From: Kiloniellaceae bacterium
GTDB lineage: Bacteria; Pseudomonadota; Alphaproteobacteria; Kiloniellales; Kiloniellaceae
Direction of reading: 5' to 3'
Assembly: GCA_021776195.1 (NCBI GenBank)
Contig: JAJFGK010000041.1
Span: 1-36,649, forward strand
DNA length: 36,649 nucleotides
Numbering within the stretch: the first letter of the stretch is position 1; each line of letters opens with the position of its first letter. The translations under genes were made by a program, and so were the position numbers. A model generated the notes under the pieces. The model saw only the letters and a list, made by a program, of their open reading frames with translations. It had not been told where the DNA came from and ran no database searches. This document shows, in pieces, positions 17,137 through 25,006 of this stretch.

Positions 17137-17646
17137 ATGAAAGCCGCCCGCCCGCTGTTCCCGCACGCCGGCCACGATCACGCGCTCTGCCGCGCGGCCG
17201 GCGTGGCCCATGCCGAGCGGCTCTGCGAGCGCGAGGGCGCCCGCCTGACACCCAATCGGCGCCTGGTCCTGGAACGCCTCTTGGCCGACCACCGGCCGCT
17301 CAGTGCCTACGACATCGCCGAGCGCATCGACTGGCAGGGCCGCCGCGGTGGCCCGGTGCAGGTCTACCGGGCCCTGCAGTTCCTCGAAGGACTGGGTCTG
17401 GCTCACCGCATCGAATCACTCAATGCCTATGTCGCCTGCGCTCAAACGGACAGCGGTCCGGCGAGCGCGTCCGGCGGCGACCACGGCGCCCAATTCCTGG
17501 TCTGTCAGGACTGCGGCCGGGTGGCGGAAGCGAGCGACCGCCAGCTCGACAAGGTGATCGCGGCACTGGCCAAACGGGCCGGCTTTCAGGTGCGCGCGCC
17601 GGTCATCGAGGTGCGCGGCCTTTGCCCGGACTGCGTTGAGGCATGA
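17137..17646 (+). CDS. zur: Zinc uptake regulator Zur (Fur family)
   Basis: A 169-residue Fur-family repressor. It has an N-terminal winged helix (LTPNRRLVLERLLADHRPLSAYDI at about 37-60, with VQVYRALQFLEGLGL as recognition helix and following turn) and a C-terminal dimerisation domain with structural-zinc cysteine pairs CQDC (C123, C126) and CPDC (C163, C166). The His-containing segments HDH and GGDHG suit metal sensing. ATG 17137 with AAGGAAGA is preferred to a TTG at 17122. The stop overlaps the znuC start (ATGA), so the genes are translationally coupled. Confidence 0.95.
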   Translation: MKAARPLFPHAGHDHALCRAAGVAHAERLCEREGARLTPNRRLVLERLLADHRPLSAYDIAERIDWQGRRGGPVQVYRALQFLEGLGLAHRIESLNAYVACAQTDSGPASASGGDHGAQFLVCQDCGRVAEASDRQLDKVIAALAKRAGFQVRAPVIEVRGLCPDCVEA

Positions 17647-18491
17647 AGAACATTTCGCACGCGGCCCCTTCGGACCAGGCCACCGGTCCGGACCCGGCAA
17701 CCCGGTCTGCCCTGCTCGCGGCCAAGGGACTGGGGATCAGGCGCGGCGGCCGCTGGCTGCTGCACGATATCGATCTGACGGTCGGCCGTGGCGAGATCGT
17801 GACCGTGATCGGTCCCAACGGCGGTGGCAAGACGACGCTGTTGCGGGCTCTGCTCGGCCTGATCAGGTCCGATGCCGGCCGGGTCGAGCGCCAGACCGAC
17901 TGCGCTATCGGCTACCTGCCGCAGCGCGTCCAGATCGACGCCATCCTGCCTCTGACGGTGCGGCGCCTCATAACCCTGACCGCGCGTCACGATCGCGCGG
18001 CGGTCACCCGCGCGCTCGGCGAGACCGGGGTCGAGGCCCTGGTCGACCAGCCGGTCCAGGCACTCTCCGGTGGCGAGTTTCAGCGTGTGATGCTGGCCCG
18101 CGCTCTGCTCGACGGCCCGGACCTGCTGGTCCTCGACGAGCCGGTCCAGGGGGTCGACTTTGCCGGCCAGGCCGCGCTCTACGACCTGATCGGGTCGCTG
18201 CGCGACCGCAGCGGCTGCGGCATCCTGCTGGTCAGCCACGACCTGCACCTGGTCATGGCGGCGACCGACCGGGTGGTCTGCCTGAACCAACATATCTGCT
18301 GTACCGGCGCGCCGCGCGAGGTCACCCGCCATGCCGAATACCGCCGGCTCTTCGGCGATCATGCGCTCGATGGCTTCGCGCTCTACCGGCATCATCACGA
18401 TCACGATCACGACCTGACCGGTGCCGTCGTTCCCGCCGCCTCGGAAGGCTCGGCCGGTGAAGACCGGTCCGGTCGACAGGATCCCCGGTGA
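17643..18491 (+). CDS. znuC: Zinc ABC transporter ATP-binding protein
   Basis: The 282-residue ATPase powers the ZnuABC importer. It contains a Walker A GPNGGGKTT (57-65), a Q-loop near YLPQR, signature LSGGEFQRV (141-149), Walker B LLVLDEP (161-167) and a switch histidine in LVSHDLHL. A C-terminal tail rich in His and Asp (RHHHDHDHD) is typical of ZnuC and may sense or buffer zinc. It overlaps zur by four bases and its TGA overlaps the znuB ATG. Confidence 0.96.
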   Translation: MKNISHAAPSDQATGPDPATRSALLAAKGLGIRRGGRWLLHDIDLTVGRGEIVTVIGPNGGGKTTLLRALLGLIRSDAGRVERQTDCAIGYLPQRVQIDAILPLTVRRLITLTARHDRAAVTRALGETGVEALVDQPVQALSGGEFQRVMLARALLDGPDLLVLDEPVQGVDFAGQAALYDLIGSLRDRSGCGILLVSHDLHLVMAATDRVVCLNQHICCTGAPREVTRHAEYRRLFGDHALDGFALYRHHHDHDHDLTGAVVPAASEGSAGEDRSGRQDPR

Positions 18492-19318
18492 TGTTTGCCG
18501 ACTTGGTTCCGGAAGGCCTGTGGGACGGGTTTTTCCTGCGCGCGCTGGCCGCCGCCATCGGCCTTGCGGTCTTCGCCGGCCCCCTCGGCTGCTTCATCGT
18601 CTGGCGCCGCATGGCCTATTTCGGCGACACCATGGCGCACTCCGCCCTGCTCGGGGTCGGGTTCGGATTTCTGCTCGGCATCGATCTGACCGTCGGTGTG
18701 ATCGCGGTGACCTTGACGGTGGCCATTCTCCTGGTGGTGTTGCAGCAAGGCGGCCGGGTGGCGACCGACACGCTGCTCGGCATTCTGTCTCACGCCACTC
18801 TATCCCTGGGGCTGGTCCTGCTGGCCTTCATGACCTGGCTGCGGCTCGACCTGATGGGCTACCTGTTCGGCGATCTGCTGGCCGTGACCGGGCGCGATGT
18901 GGCCTTGATCTGGGGCGGCGGCCTGGTTTGCATGTTGATTTTCGCCTGGCTCTGGCGGCCGCTACTGGCAATCACCGTCAACGAGGACCTGGCACGCGCC
19001 GAGGGCATCGCAAGCCTGCGGGTGCGCCTGGCCTTCATGGCCCTGATGGCCGTGGTCATCGCGCTCTCCATGAAGGTCATCGGCATCCTGCTGATCACCT
19101 CGCTCTTGATCATCCCGGCCGCCGCGGCGCGGACCTTCGCCCGCTCGCCCGAACAGATGGCGGTGATCGCGGCCGCCATCGCGGCCCTGGCCGGCCTGCT
19201 GGGTCTCTTCGCCTCGCTGGCCTTCGACACTCCCGCCGGCCCCTCGATCGTGGTCGCCGCCTCGTTCCTCTTCGCGCTCAGTTTGGCGGCACGGCCCCTG
19301 TTGCGGCAGGACGCGTAA
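18491..19318 (+). CDS. znuB: Zinc ABC transporter permease
   Basis: A 275-residue inner-membrane permease of the ABC-3 family with about eight hydrophobic helices. It shows conserved elements such as GCFIVWRRMAYFGDTMAHSALLG and the ITVNEDLARAEG cytoplasmic loop that contacts ZnuC. ATG 18491 overlaps the znuC stop (TGATG); a GTG one codon earlier is also possible. It completes the importer with znuA, which is divergently transcribed. Confidence 0.95.
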   Translation: MFADLVPEGLWDGFFLRALAAAIGLAVFAGPLGCFIVWRRMAYFGDTMAHSALLGVGFGFLLGIDLTVGVIAVTLTVAILLVVLQQGGRVATDTLLGILSHATLSLGLVLLAFMTWLRLDLMGYLFGDLLAVTGRDVALIWGGGLVCMLIFAWLWRPLLAITVNEDLARAEGIASLRVRLAFMALMAVVIALSMKVIGILLITSLLIIPAAAARTFARSPEQMAVIAAAIAALAGLLGLFASLAFDTPAGPSIVVAASFLFALSLAARPLLRQDA

Positions 19319-19365
19319 CCGCTAAGCTAGTGGATAGAATCGAACGGCAGCCAGGGAGAAGCACG

Positions 19366-20265
19366 ATGGCGCCCGAAGACATTCTTGCCCAGGAACCCCG
19401 CGTCCTGACCCAGCCCCAGCGCGAGCGCTATTTCGAGGAGGGCTACGTCCTCTGCCACGGTTTGCTGGAGCCGGACTGGCTGCAAGCGATGCGCCAGGCC
19501 TATAACGCGGCGATCGAGCGCAGTCGGGCGCTGACCCATTCCAACCGATGGTTCGCCCTGCAGCCCGACCACTCCGCCGAGGCCCCGAGGATCCACCGCA
19601 TCGAGCGGCTCCCGGATCAGGATCCGGCCTTCTGGGACTTCGCCGTCAAATCGCGCATCGCCGACCTCGCGGCCGACGTTCTGGGCCCCGATGTGGTCCA
19701 TCGCGACGCGATGATCAACGTGAAGTGCCCGGGCAGCGGCGGCGCCGTGAAGTGGCACCAGGACCTGCCCTTCTACCCGCACACCAACTGCGGATCGATC
19801 CAGGTTCTGGCCGCGCTTTACGATGTGCCCGAGGCGCAGGGTCCCCTGACCGTTATTCCCGGCAGCCACAGGGAAACCATCTACGAACACTACGACGCCA
19901 ATGACAACTGGACCGGCCAGGTGAGCGACGCCGACATGAGCCAGGTCGATCAGGCGCGGGCCGTCTCGCTGCCCTGCGCGGCGGGCGATGCCATCGTGCT
20001 CCATCCCCTGACCCTGCATGCCTCGGGACGGAACGAGTCACAAGCCAACCGGCCGTTGCTGATCCACGGCTTCGATGCCGCCGACTCGATCTCCTACACG
20101 CCCATGACCTGGGGCAATTCTCACAGCGGCGAGCTGCTGCGCGGCCAGGCGGCCCGCTACGCTCACCACGAAGCCCTGACCCTGCGTCTGCCGCCGGACT
20201 GGTCCGAGGGCTACACATCGATCTTCGAGCACCATCAGGGCGACAGCCTGCGCAAGGAAGCGTGA
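19366..20265 (+). CDS. Phytanoyl-CoA dioxygenase (PhyH) family protein
   Basis: This 299-residue Fe(II)/2-oxoglutarate oxygenase has the iron triad H131-x-D133 in WHQDLPF and H218 in the HPLTLHASGRNES block. R229 in NRPLLIHGF is suited to bind 2-oxoglutarate. Substrate is unknown; the family hydroxylates lipids, small acids, ectoine and other compounds. Start ATG 19366 has GGGAGAA upstream; the long upstream extension in this frame is a shadow of znuB. It begins 47 bp after znuB and overlaps the GH84 gene, so it may be the fourth gene of the zinc operon. A possible minus-10 (TAGAAT at 19335-19340) would allow independent transcription. Confidence 0.9.
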   Translation: MAPEDILAQEPRVLTQPQRERYFEEGYVLCHGLLEPDWLQAMRQAYNAAIERSRALTHSNRWFALQPDHSAEAPRIHRIERLPDQDPAFWDFAVKSRIADLAADVLGPDVVHRDAMINVKCPGSGGAVKWHQDLPFYPHTNCGSIQVLAALYDVPEAQGPLTVIPGSHRETIYEHYDANDNWTGQVSDADMSQVDQARAVSLPCAAGDAIVLHPLTLHASGRNESQANRPLLIHGFDAADSISYTPMTWGNSHSGELLRGQAARYAHHEALTLRLPPDWSEGYTSIFEHHQGDSLRKEA

Positions 20266-21341
20266 CCCCGGTGGCGGGCCCTCCCCTGGGGCTGATCGAA
20301 GGCTTCTTCGGCCGGACCTGGAGTTGGGACGAGCGGCGCGGCTACGCCGGTTTCCTGCGCGACCGGGGCTTCGGCTTCTACATCTACGCGCCCAAGGCCG
20401 ACCGCCACCTGCGCCGGGACTGGCGCAGCCCCTGGCCGGCGGCCACCGCGGCGGCAGTCGCCCGTGCCGTGGCCCACTACCGCGCGGCGGGCCTTTCCTT
20501 CGGGTTCGGGCTGAGCCCCTTCGAGGCCTACCGCGACGACGAGGCGGCAACCCGGCGGGCCTTGCGGGCCAAAGTTTCGGAGCTGAACCAGACCGGCGCG
20601 GACTGGCTCTGCCTGCTGTTCGACGACATGCGCGGCGACCTCGCGGACCTGGCCGACCGTCAAGCCGCCCTCGTCGAAGAGGCCGCGGCGGCAACCTCGG
20701 CGGACCAGGTGATCGTCTGCCCGACCTACTATTCCAGCGACCCCCAACTGGAACGCGCCTTCGGTGCCATGCCGGCGGGCTACCTGGCCGACCTGGGCCG
20801 CCTGCTGGCCCCGGAGATCGCGGTCTTCTGGACCGGCCCCCGGGTCTGTTCCCAGGTCCTGCCCGACGACCATCTGCGGGCCACCGCCGATTTGCTGCGC
20901 CGCAAGCCCTTCCTCTGGGACAACCACATGACCAACGACGGCGCCAGCAGTTCGACGCGCCTGGCTCTGACCTCGACCCTGGCCGACCAGCCGCCGCGCC
21001 AGGACCTCCTGGCCGGCCATGCCATCAATCCCATGAACCAGCCCTGGCTCTCGCGGATTCCTTTGACCTTACTGGCTGTCGCCTGTCGCGGCGGCGATGA
21101 AACCCACTCCACGGCCGCCTTTCACGACGCTTGCCGGGCCCTCTGCGACGCCCCGCTCGCCGCCGCTATCGCGCGAGATCAAGGTCTGTTTCAAGACCAG
21201 GGGCTTGATACCCTGGCGCCGGCCCAGCGCGCGGCCCTGATCGCCGACTACGAAGGTCATGCCGAAAACCCCCTGGCCGGCGAGATCGTCGCCTGGCTGC
21301 GCGGCGACTACGCCTTCGACCCCGACTGCCTCACGGATTAG
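20262..21341 (+). CDS. GH84-type beta-N-acetylglucosaminidase domain protein
   Basis: A 359-residue protein matching the catalytic barrel of family GH84 (beta-N-acetylglucosaminidase, O-GlcNAcase/hyaluronidase type). The N-terminus reads GLIEGFFGRTWSWDER, and FDDM (D121, D122) supplies the catalytic aspartate pair used in substrate-assisted hydrolysis. PLWDNH-type and NPMNQP segments fit the rest of the barrel. It has no signal peptide and none of the accessory domains of secreted GH84 enzymes, so it is probably cytoplasmic. The GTG start at 20262 overlaps the dioxygenase stop, with AAGGAAG upstream. Bacterial intracellular members have no settled substrate. Confidence 0.85.
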   Translation: MTPVAGPPLGLIEGFFGRTWSWDERRGYAGFLRDRGFGFYIYAPKADRHLRRDWRSPWPAATAAAVARAVAHYRAAGLSFGFGLSPFEAYRDDEAATRRALRAKVSELNQTGADWLCLLFDDMRGDLADLADRQAALVEEAAAATSADQVIVCPTYYSSDPQLERAFGAMPAGYLADLGRLLAPEIAVFWTGPRVCSQVLPDDHLRATADLLRRKPFLWDNHMTNDGASSSTRLALTSTLADQPPRQDLLAGHAINPMNQPWLSRIPLTLLAVACRGGDETHSTAAFHDACRALCDAPLAAAIARDQGLFQDQGLDTLAPAQRAALIADYEGHAENPLAGEIVAWLRGDYAFDPDCLTD

Positions 21342-21384
21342 CACCGAGGATCAGATGAGCGTTCGCCTTGCGGGCGGACGGAGT

Positions 21385-21897
21385 TCAACTTGGCTCTTCG
21401 TCCGGCAATAGGAAACCGGGGTCCATTCGTCTGAGAGAATAGCGATTGTCTGACTCGAAACTCTCGTACTCCAAGCCTTCGCTATCCAGCCGAAGGATTC
21501 GGTAGGCATCGTTGAAGTAAGCAAGAGTCCAGTCCGCGGGCACAAATTTGTCGTTCCGGATCCACCCTTTGGTGATCGTAAAGTAGACTGGCCCGGAGAT
21601 GCCCCACTCACCAATCTCGACGGTCTCCTCGAAGCCTCCTCCATGACTGTACACTCGAAAGGTAATCTTGAAGGCCCCGTCGGGATAGCGCTCGGTCAGC
21701 CAGATTCTTCTGCCACCGTCGTGGGTCGGCAAATCGCCAAGCCATTTTCCCACCATCAAATCTCTGCGATTCTGAGCTTCTCCTGAATCATGTGGCTTTG
21801 CCGGCGAGACGGACCCGTCAACATTCTGAGCGTGAATCTGTGGCGGCAACAGAAGTAGCAGAGCCAGTGCCACGCAAATTTTTAGAGTAGATCGCAT
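21385..21897 (-). CDS. Secreted protein of unknown function, low GC
   Basis: A 170-residue protein with a clear signal peptide (ICVALALLLLLPPQIHA, cleavage near residue 23). The mature domain begins with an MVGKWLGDLPT motif and continues as a series of short beta strands (RRIWLTERYPDGAFKITFRVYS, YFTITKGWIR), like a small lipocalin-type barrel, but I cannot assign it to a family. Codon use and GC are visibly lower than in its neighbours, suggesting recent acquisition. It is isolated between GH84 and the NADH dehydrogenase. Confidence 0.8.
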   Translation of the reverse strand: MRSTLKICVALALLLLLPPQIHAQNVDGSVSPAKPHDSGEAQNRRDLMVGKWLGDLPTHDGGRRIWLTERYPDGAFKITFRVYSHGGGFEETVEIGEWGISGPVYFTITKGWIRNDKFVPADWTLAYFNDAYRILRLDSEGLEYESFESDNRYSLRRMDPGFLLPDEEPS

Positions 21898-22108
21898 AGC
21901 GCTTAGTCTTTCCTCGCTCTCACAGCTTTTCGCGTTGCAAGCCGGTCGTCCACCTATCGCTTCTCCGCCGGCACCCCGGAAATTAGGATACCGAGCGGCC
22001 CTCTACTAGTGGAATTGAGTAGGAGTGGCCTGCGAAAGCCGATATCCGGCGGGCCGGACGGGAGCGGTCAAGCGCTCGCAGGAGACATACCTCTAGAGCC
22101 ACCATGCC

Positions 22109-23443
22109 TCACCGCTTGACCGGCGGTTCTTCGCGCCGGTCCTCCGAGGCCTTGCCGATAATCAGACGGGCCCCGCGCTCGAAGGTGACATAGTTCCACA
22201 TCCAGTCGAGCATGACGGCCAGGCGGTTGCGAAACCCGATTAGGAAGTAGATGTGGGCAAAGCCCCAGAGCAGCCAGGCCAGCAGGCCGCTGAGCCGCCA
22301 CCCGGCCCCGAAATCGGCGACGGCGGCCTTGCGTCCGATGGTCGCCAGGTTGCCATGGTTCCTATAGCGGAACGCCATCGGTAAACTTTCGCCGCGCAGC
22401 GCCCGAACAACGCAGGCCGCCGCATAACCGCCCATCTGTTTGGCCGCCGGGGCCACGCCCGGCACCGTCCGGCCGGCGGCGTCGACGACCATCGCGGTAT
22501 CGCCGATGACGAAGACATTGGCCAGGCCCGGCGGCGACAGGTTGCCATCCACCAGGACCCGGCCGGCGGCATCCGCCTCGACGCCGAGCCACCGCGCGGC
22601 GGGCGACGCCTGCACGCCGGCGGCCCAGATGATGCAGGCGGTCTCGATCCTCTCGCCGCCCTCCACGACCACGGCATCGGCATCGCAGTGGGTCACCGGC
22701 CGTCCGACCAGGACCTCGACACCGAGTTCCTCGAGCTGACGCTGCGCCTTGGTGGAAAGCCCCTCGGGAAAGGACGCCAGCACCCGCGGCCCCGCCTCGA
22801 CCAGGACCACCCTGGCAAGGCCGGGGTCGATGGTGCGAAAGTCCTTCACCAGCGCCTTCTTCGCCAACTCCGCGACAGCCCCGGCAAGCTCCACGCCGGT
22901 CGGCCCGGCGCCGATAATGACGAAGGTCAAGAGCCGGTCGCGCTGGCTTTGGTCCGCCGTCGCCTCGGCCTGCTCGAAGGCCAGGAGGATACGCCTGCGG
23001 ATCTCGGTGGCGTCCTTCAGGGTCTTCAAACCCGGCGCGACCCCCTCCCAATCGTCATGTCCGAAATAGGCATGGCGGGCGCCGGTCCCGACGATCAGAT
23101 AGTCGTAGGAAATCGCCGCGGCGTCCGTCGTCACCACCTGCTCGAGCGGATCGACGGCGGTCACCTCGGCGAGGAGAACCCGGCAGTTTTCCTGACCGCT
23201 GACGATGCCGCGGATGGGCCGGGCAATGTCGGCGGGCGACAGCCCGGCGGTCGCGACCTGGTAGAGCAGCGGCTGGAACAGGTGATGGTTCTCGCGGTCG
23301 ACGATCGTGACCGCGACAGGCGCGGTGCGCAGGGCCATGGCGGCGGCCAGGCCGCCGAAGCCGGCGCCCAGGATCACCACCGCCGGTCTTTGCCTGGTTT
23401 CAGTGGACCCGGCCCTGTCGTTATCCTGTTCGCTTGGCCTCAT
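22109..23443 (-). CDS. ndh: Type II NADH:quinone oxidoreductase
   Basis: The 444-residue flavoprotein passes electrons from NADH to quinone at the membrane without pumping protons. An FAD-binding GAGFGG motif opens the protein, a second dinucleotide fold with IIGAGPTGVELAG lies in the middle, and VIGDTAMV binds the flavin. The C-terminus carries a hydrophobic membrane-anchor segment (LSGLLAWLLWGFAHIYFLIGFRNR). ATG 23443 has GGAG about eight bases upstream; a GTG three codons earlier is possible. It stands alone. Confidence 0.93.
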   Translation of the reverse strand: MRPSEQDNDRAGSTETRQRPAVVILGAGFGGLAAAMALRTAPVAVTIVDRENHHLFQPLLYQVATAGLSPADIARPIRGIVSGQENCRVLLAEVTAVDPLEQVVTTDAAAISYDYLIVGTGARHAYFGHDDWEGVAPGLKTLKDATEIRRRILLAFEQAEATADQSQRDRLLTFVIIGAGPTGVELAGAVAELAKKALVKDFRTIDPGLARVVLVEAGPRVLASFPEGLSTKAQRQLEELGVEVLVGRPVTHCDADAVVVEGGERIETACIIWAAGVQASPAARWLGVEADAAGRVLVDGNLSPPGLANVFVIGDTAMVVDAAGRTVPGVAPAAKQMGGYAAACVVRALRGESLPMAFRYRNHGNLATIGRKAAVADFGAGWRLSGLLAWLLWGFAHIYFLIGFRNRLAVMLDWMWNYVTFERGARLIIGKASEDRREEPPVKR

Positions 23444-23630
23444 GCAAGGCACTCCGATCCTTGTGAAATTGCCGCTTGATCTTAACCCGGACGAACCGTA
23501 ACCTCACCGGCGTTATGACAGAAATGACCCTGACCTTTCGGATTATTCGAATTAGCGGCCCGGCGGCCTAGCGCTAGCCGGGGGTTTCCCTTTTCCGCTT
23601 TTCGAATTTTCTCGTCAGGAGTCTATCGTG

Positions 23631-23975
23631 ATGTCATCTCGCCCGGGCGCCCTCGCGTCCTTCCCTCAGTTAGACGAAGCCCCACGCGCCGGTCGAACCT
23701 GCCGTGAACCCAACCGTGAATCCGTGGGCTCGTTCTGCTTTGCCGTCCAGGCCGCCGCCGAACCGGGCGCGATGCCGCGGGTCCTCGAATTCTTCGCCAA
23801 GCGTGGCCTGGTGCCGAGCCGCTGGTTCAGCCGGACTCAAGGTCCCGGCGAGCGCGAGCTGTGGATCGATATCCAGATGTCCGGTCTGGATCGCGAAACC
23901 GGCGACTACATGGCCCGCTGCCTGCGACAAATCCCCGATGTCGGCACGGTTCTGACATCGGTGAAGCCGGCATAA
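23631..23975 (+). CDS. ACT-like domain protein
   Basis: A 114-residue protein whose residues 30-114 form one ACT-like beta-alpha-beta unit (FCFAVQAAAEPGAMPRVLEFF, then ELWIDIQM, then VGTVLTSVKPA). ACT domains bind amino acids or similar effectors; the closest layout is the small regulatory subunit of acetolactate synthase, but no enzyme gene is adjacent. AGGAG precedes the start; GTG 23628 is an alternative. The gene is followed by a GGCCTTA/TAAGGCC hairpin (24014-24036). Confidence 0.72.
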   Translation: MSSRPGALASFPQLDEAPRAGRTCREPNRESVGSFCFAVQAAAEPGAMPRVLEFFAKRGLVPSRWFSRTQGPGERELWIDIQMSGLDRETGDYMARCLRQIPDVGTVLTSVKPA

Positions 23976-24013
23976 ACCGAAACCAAGTTCATCCTCTCAC
24001 GCCAACGTGTTGC

Positions 24014-24036
24014 GGCCTTACAATATCTTTAAGGCC
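24014..24036 (+). terminator. Hairpin after the ACT-like gene
   Basis: The perfect seven-base stem GGCCTTA/TAAGGCC has a nine-base loop and is followed by TCTTT. The stem is modest and the T-run broken, so it is at best a weak terminator. Confidence 0.45.
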
Positions 24037-24145
24037 TCTTTCAACGCAGCTTACAAAGCCCCGCCATCCTGCTCGGGTCGGTCCGGTGCCACGGCGCCGC
24101 GCGGCCTGACGGACAAGACAGTTCTTTTTGGGGAAGGAAAGCAGC

Positions 24146-24862
24146 ATGAGCAGAGCTTCACGATGGGGCCGCGTCGCCCTGGCAGTCGCCGGTCTCGGCC
24201 TCTGGGCCGGTGCGGTGTCCGCGGATACCTACGATGTGACCGTCTATAACCTGACCAAGGGACAGATCATCTCGCCGCCCGTGGTCGCCGCCCATCGCGG
24301 CAATATCGCGATCTTCCGCGCCGGCGAAGAGGCATCCGATGAGTTGGCCGCCCTGGCCGAGGATGCGGCGGCGGACGCTTTGATCGATCTGCTGCGCGAT
24401 GCCGGGGCCAATGTGGAGATCGGCGGCGGCGTCATTCTGCCAGGCGAGCATGCCACGGTCCGCATCACGACCTCGCGGCGCAACCGCCGGATTTCCGCCG
24501 TTGGCATGTTGGTCACAACCAACGATGCCTTTTTCGGGCTCAACGGTCTGCGCCCAAGGGGCCGCTCGACGACCGTTCGCGTCCCCGCCTACGACGCGGG
24601 CAGCGAAGAGAACAACGAGGACTGCGCCTTCATTCCGGGGCCGCCCTGCGGCAATGCAGGCGAGCGCGATGTCACGGTTCCCGCTGGAGAAGGCGAGCTG
24701 CCGCACAATGTGACCGTTCACATCCACAATGGCATTCATGGCATCGGCGACCTCGACCCCGACCAACACGATTGGCGCAACCCGGTCGCACAGATCACCA
24801 TCACCCGGGTTTCGGGCGAAGACGGAGACGGAGGCGAAGAGGGAGATAGAGACGACGACTAG
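24146..24862 (+). CDS. Secreted Spondin_N domain protein
   Basis: A 238-residue protein with a signal peptide (VALAVAGLGLWAGAVSA, cleavage near residue 28). The mature protein matches the Spondin_N fold: YDVTVYNLTKGQIISPPVVAAH, an RGNIAIFRAGEEASDELAALAE helix region, ILPGEH, and FFGLNGL with a metal-binding style acidic C-terminal strand region. It ends in an acidic tail (EDGDGGEEGDRDDD). GGAAGGAAA precedes the ATG. Bacterial Spondin_N proteins are extracellular or periplasmic with no defined role. A strong terminator follows. Confidence 0.85.
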   Translation: MSRASRWGRVALAVAGLGLWAGAVSADTYDVTVYNLTKGQIISPPVVAAHRGNIAIFRAGEEASDELAALAEDAAADALIDLLRDAGANVEIGGGVILPGEHATVRITTSRRNRRISAVGMLVTTNDAFFGLNGLRPRGRSTTVRVPAYDAGSEENNEDCAFIPGPPCGNAGERDVTVPAGEGELPHNVTVHIHNGIHGIGDLDPDQHDWRNPVAQITITRVSGEDGDGGEEGDRDDD

Positions 24863-24899
24863 GTGCCTCCGCCACGGCCAGGCAGATGAGTGAGCGAGA

Positions 24900-24923
24900 G
24901 GGCGGCCCTGGGGCCGTCCTTTT
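24900..24923 (+). terminator. Rho-independent terminator of the Spondin_N gene
   Basis: An eight-pair stem GGGCGGCC (24900-24907)/GGCCGTCC (24912-24919), including one G-T wobble, with a four-base loop is followed by TTTT. Confidence 0.8.
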
Positions 24924-25006
24924 GCGTTCCGGCCAGCGGGTTGTTTCCGCCCGGCCAGCGCGGCAGGATGCGCGGTCGCCAGCAGCCGCCAGTGAGCCAA
25001 GCCGCC

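Noticed and set aside
18421..19365. Long N-terminal extension of the dioxygenase frame
   Set aside because: It runs through znuB in another frame; a good start with ribosome-binding site is at 19366.
23561..23580. CCTAGCGCTAGC palindrome before the ACT-like gene
   Set aside because: The stem needs a bulge and no T-run follows, so neither terminator nor operator status is supported.
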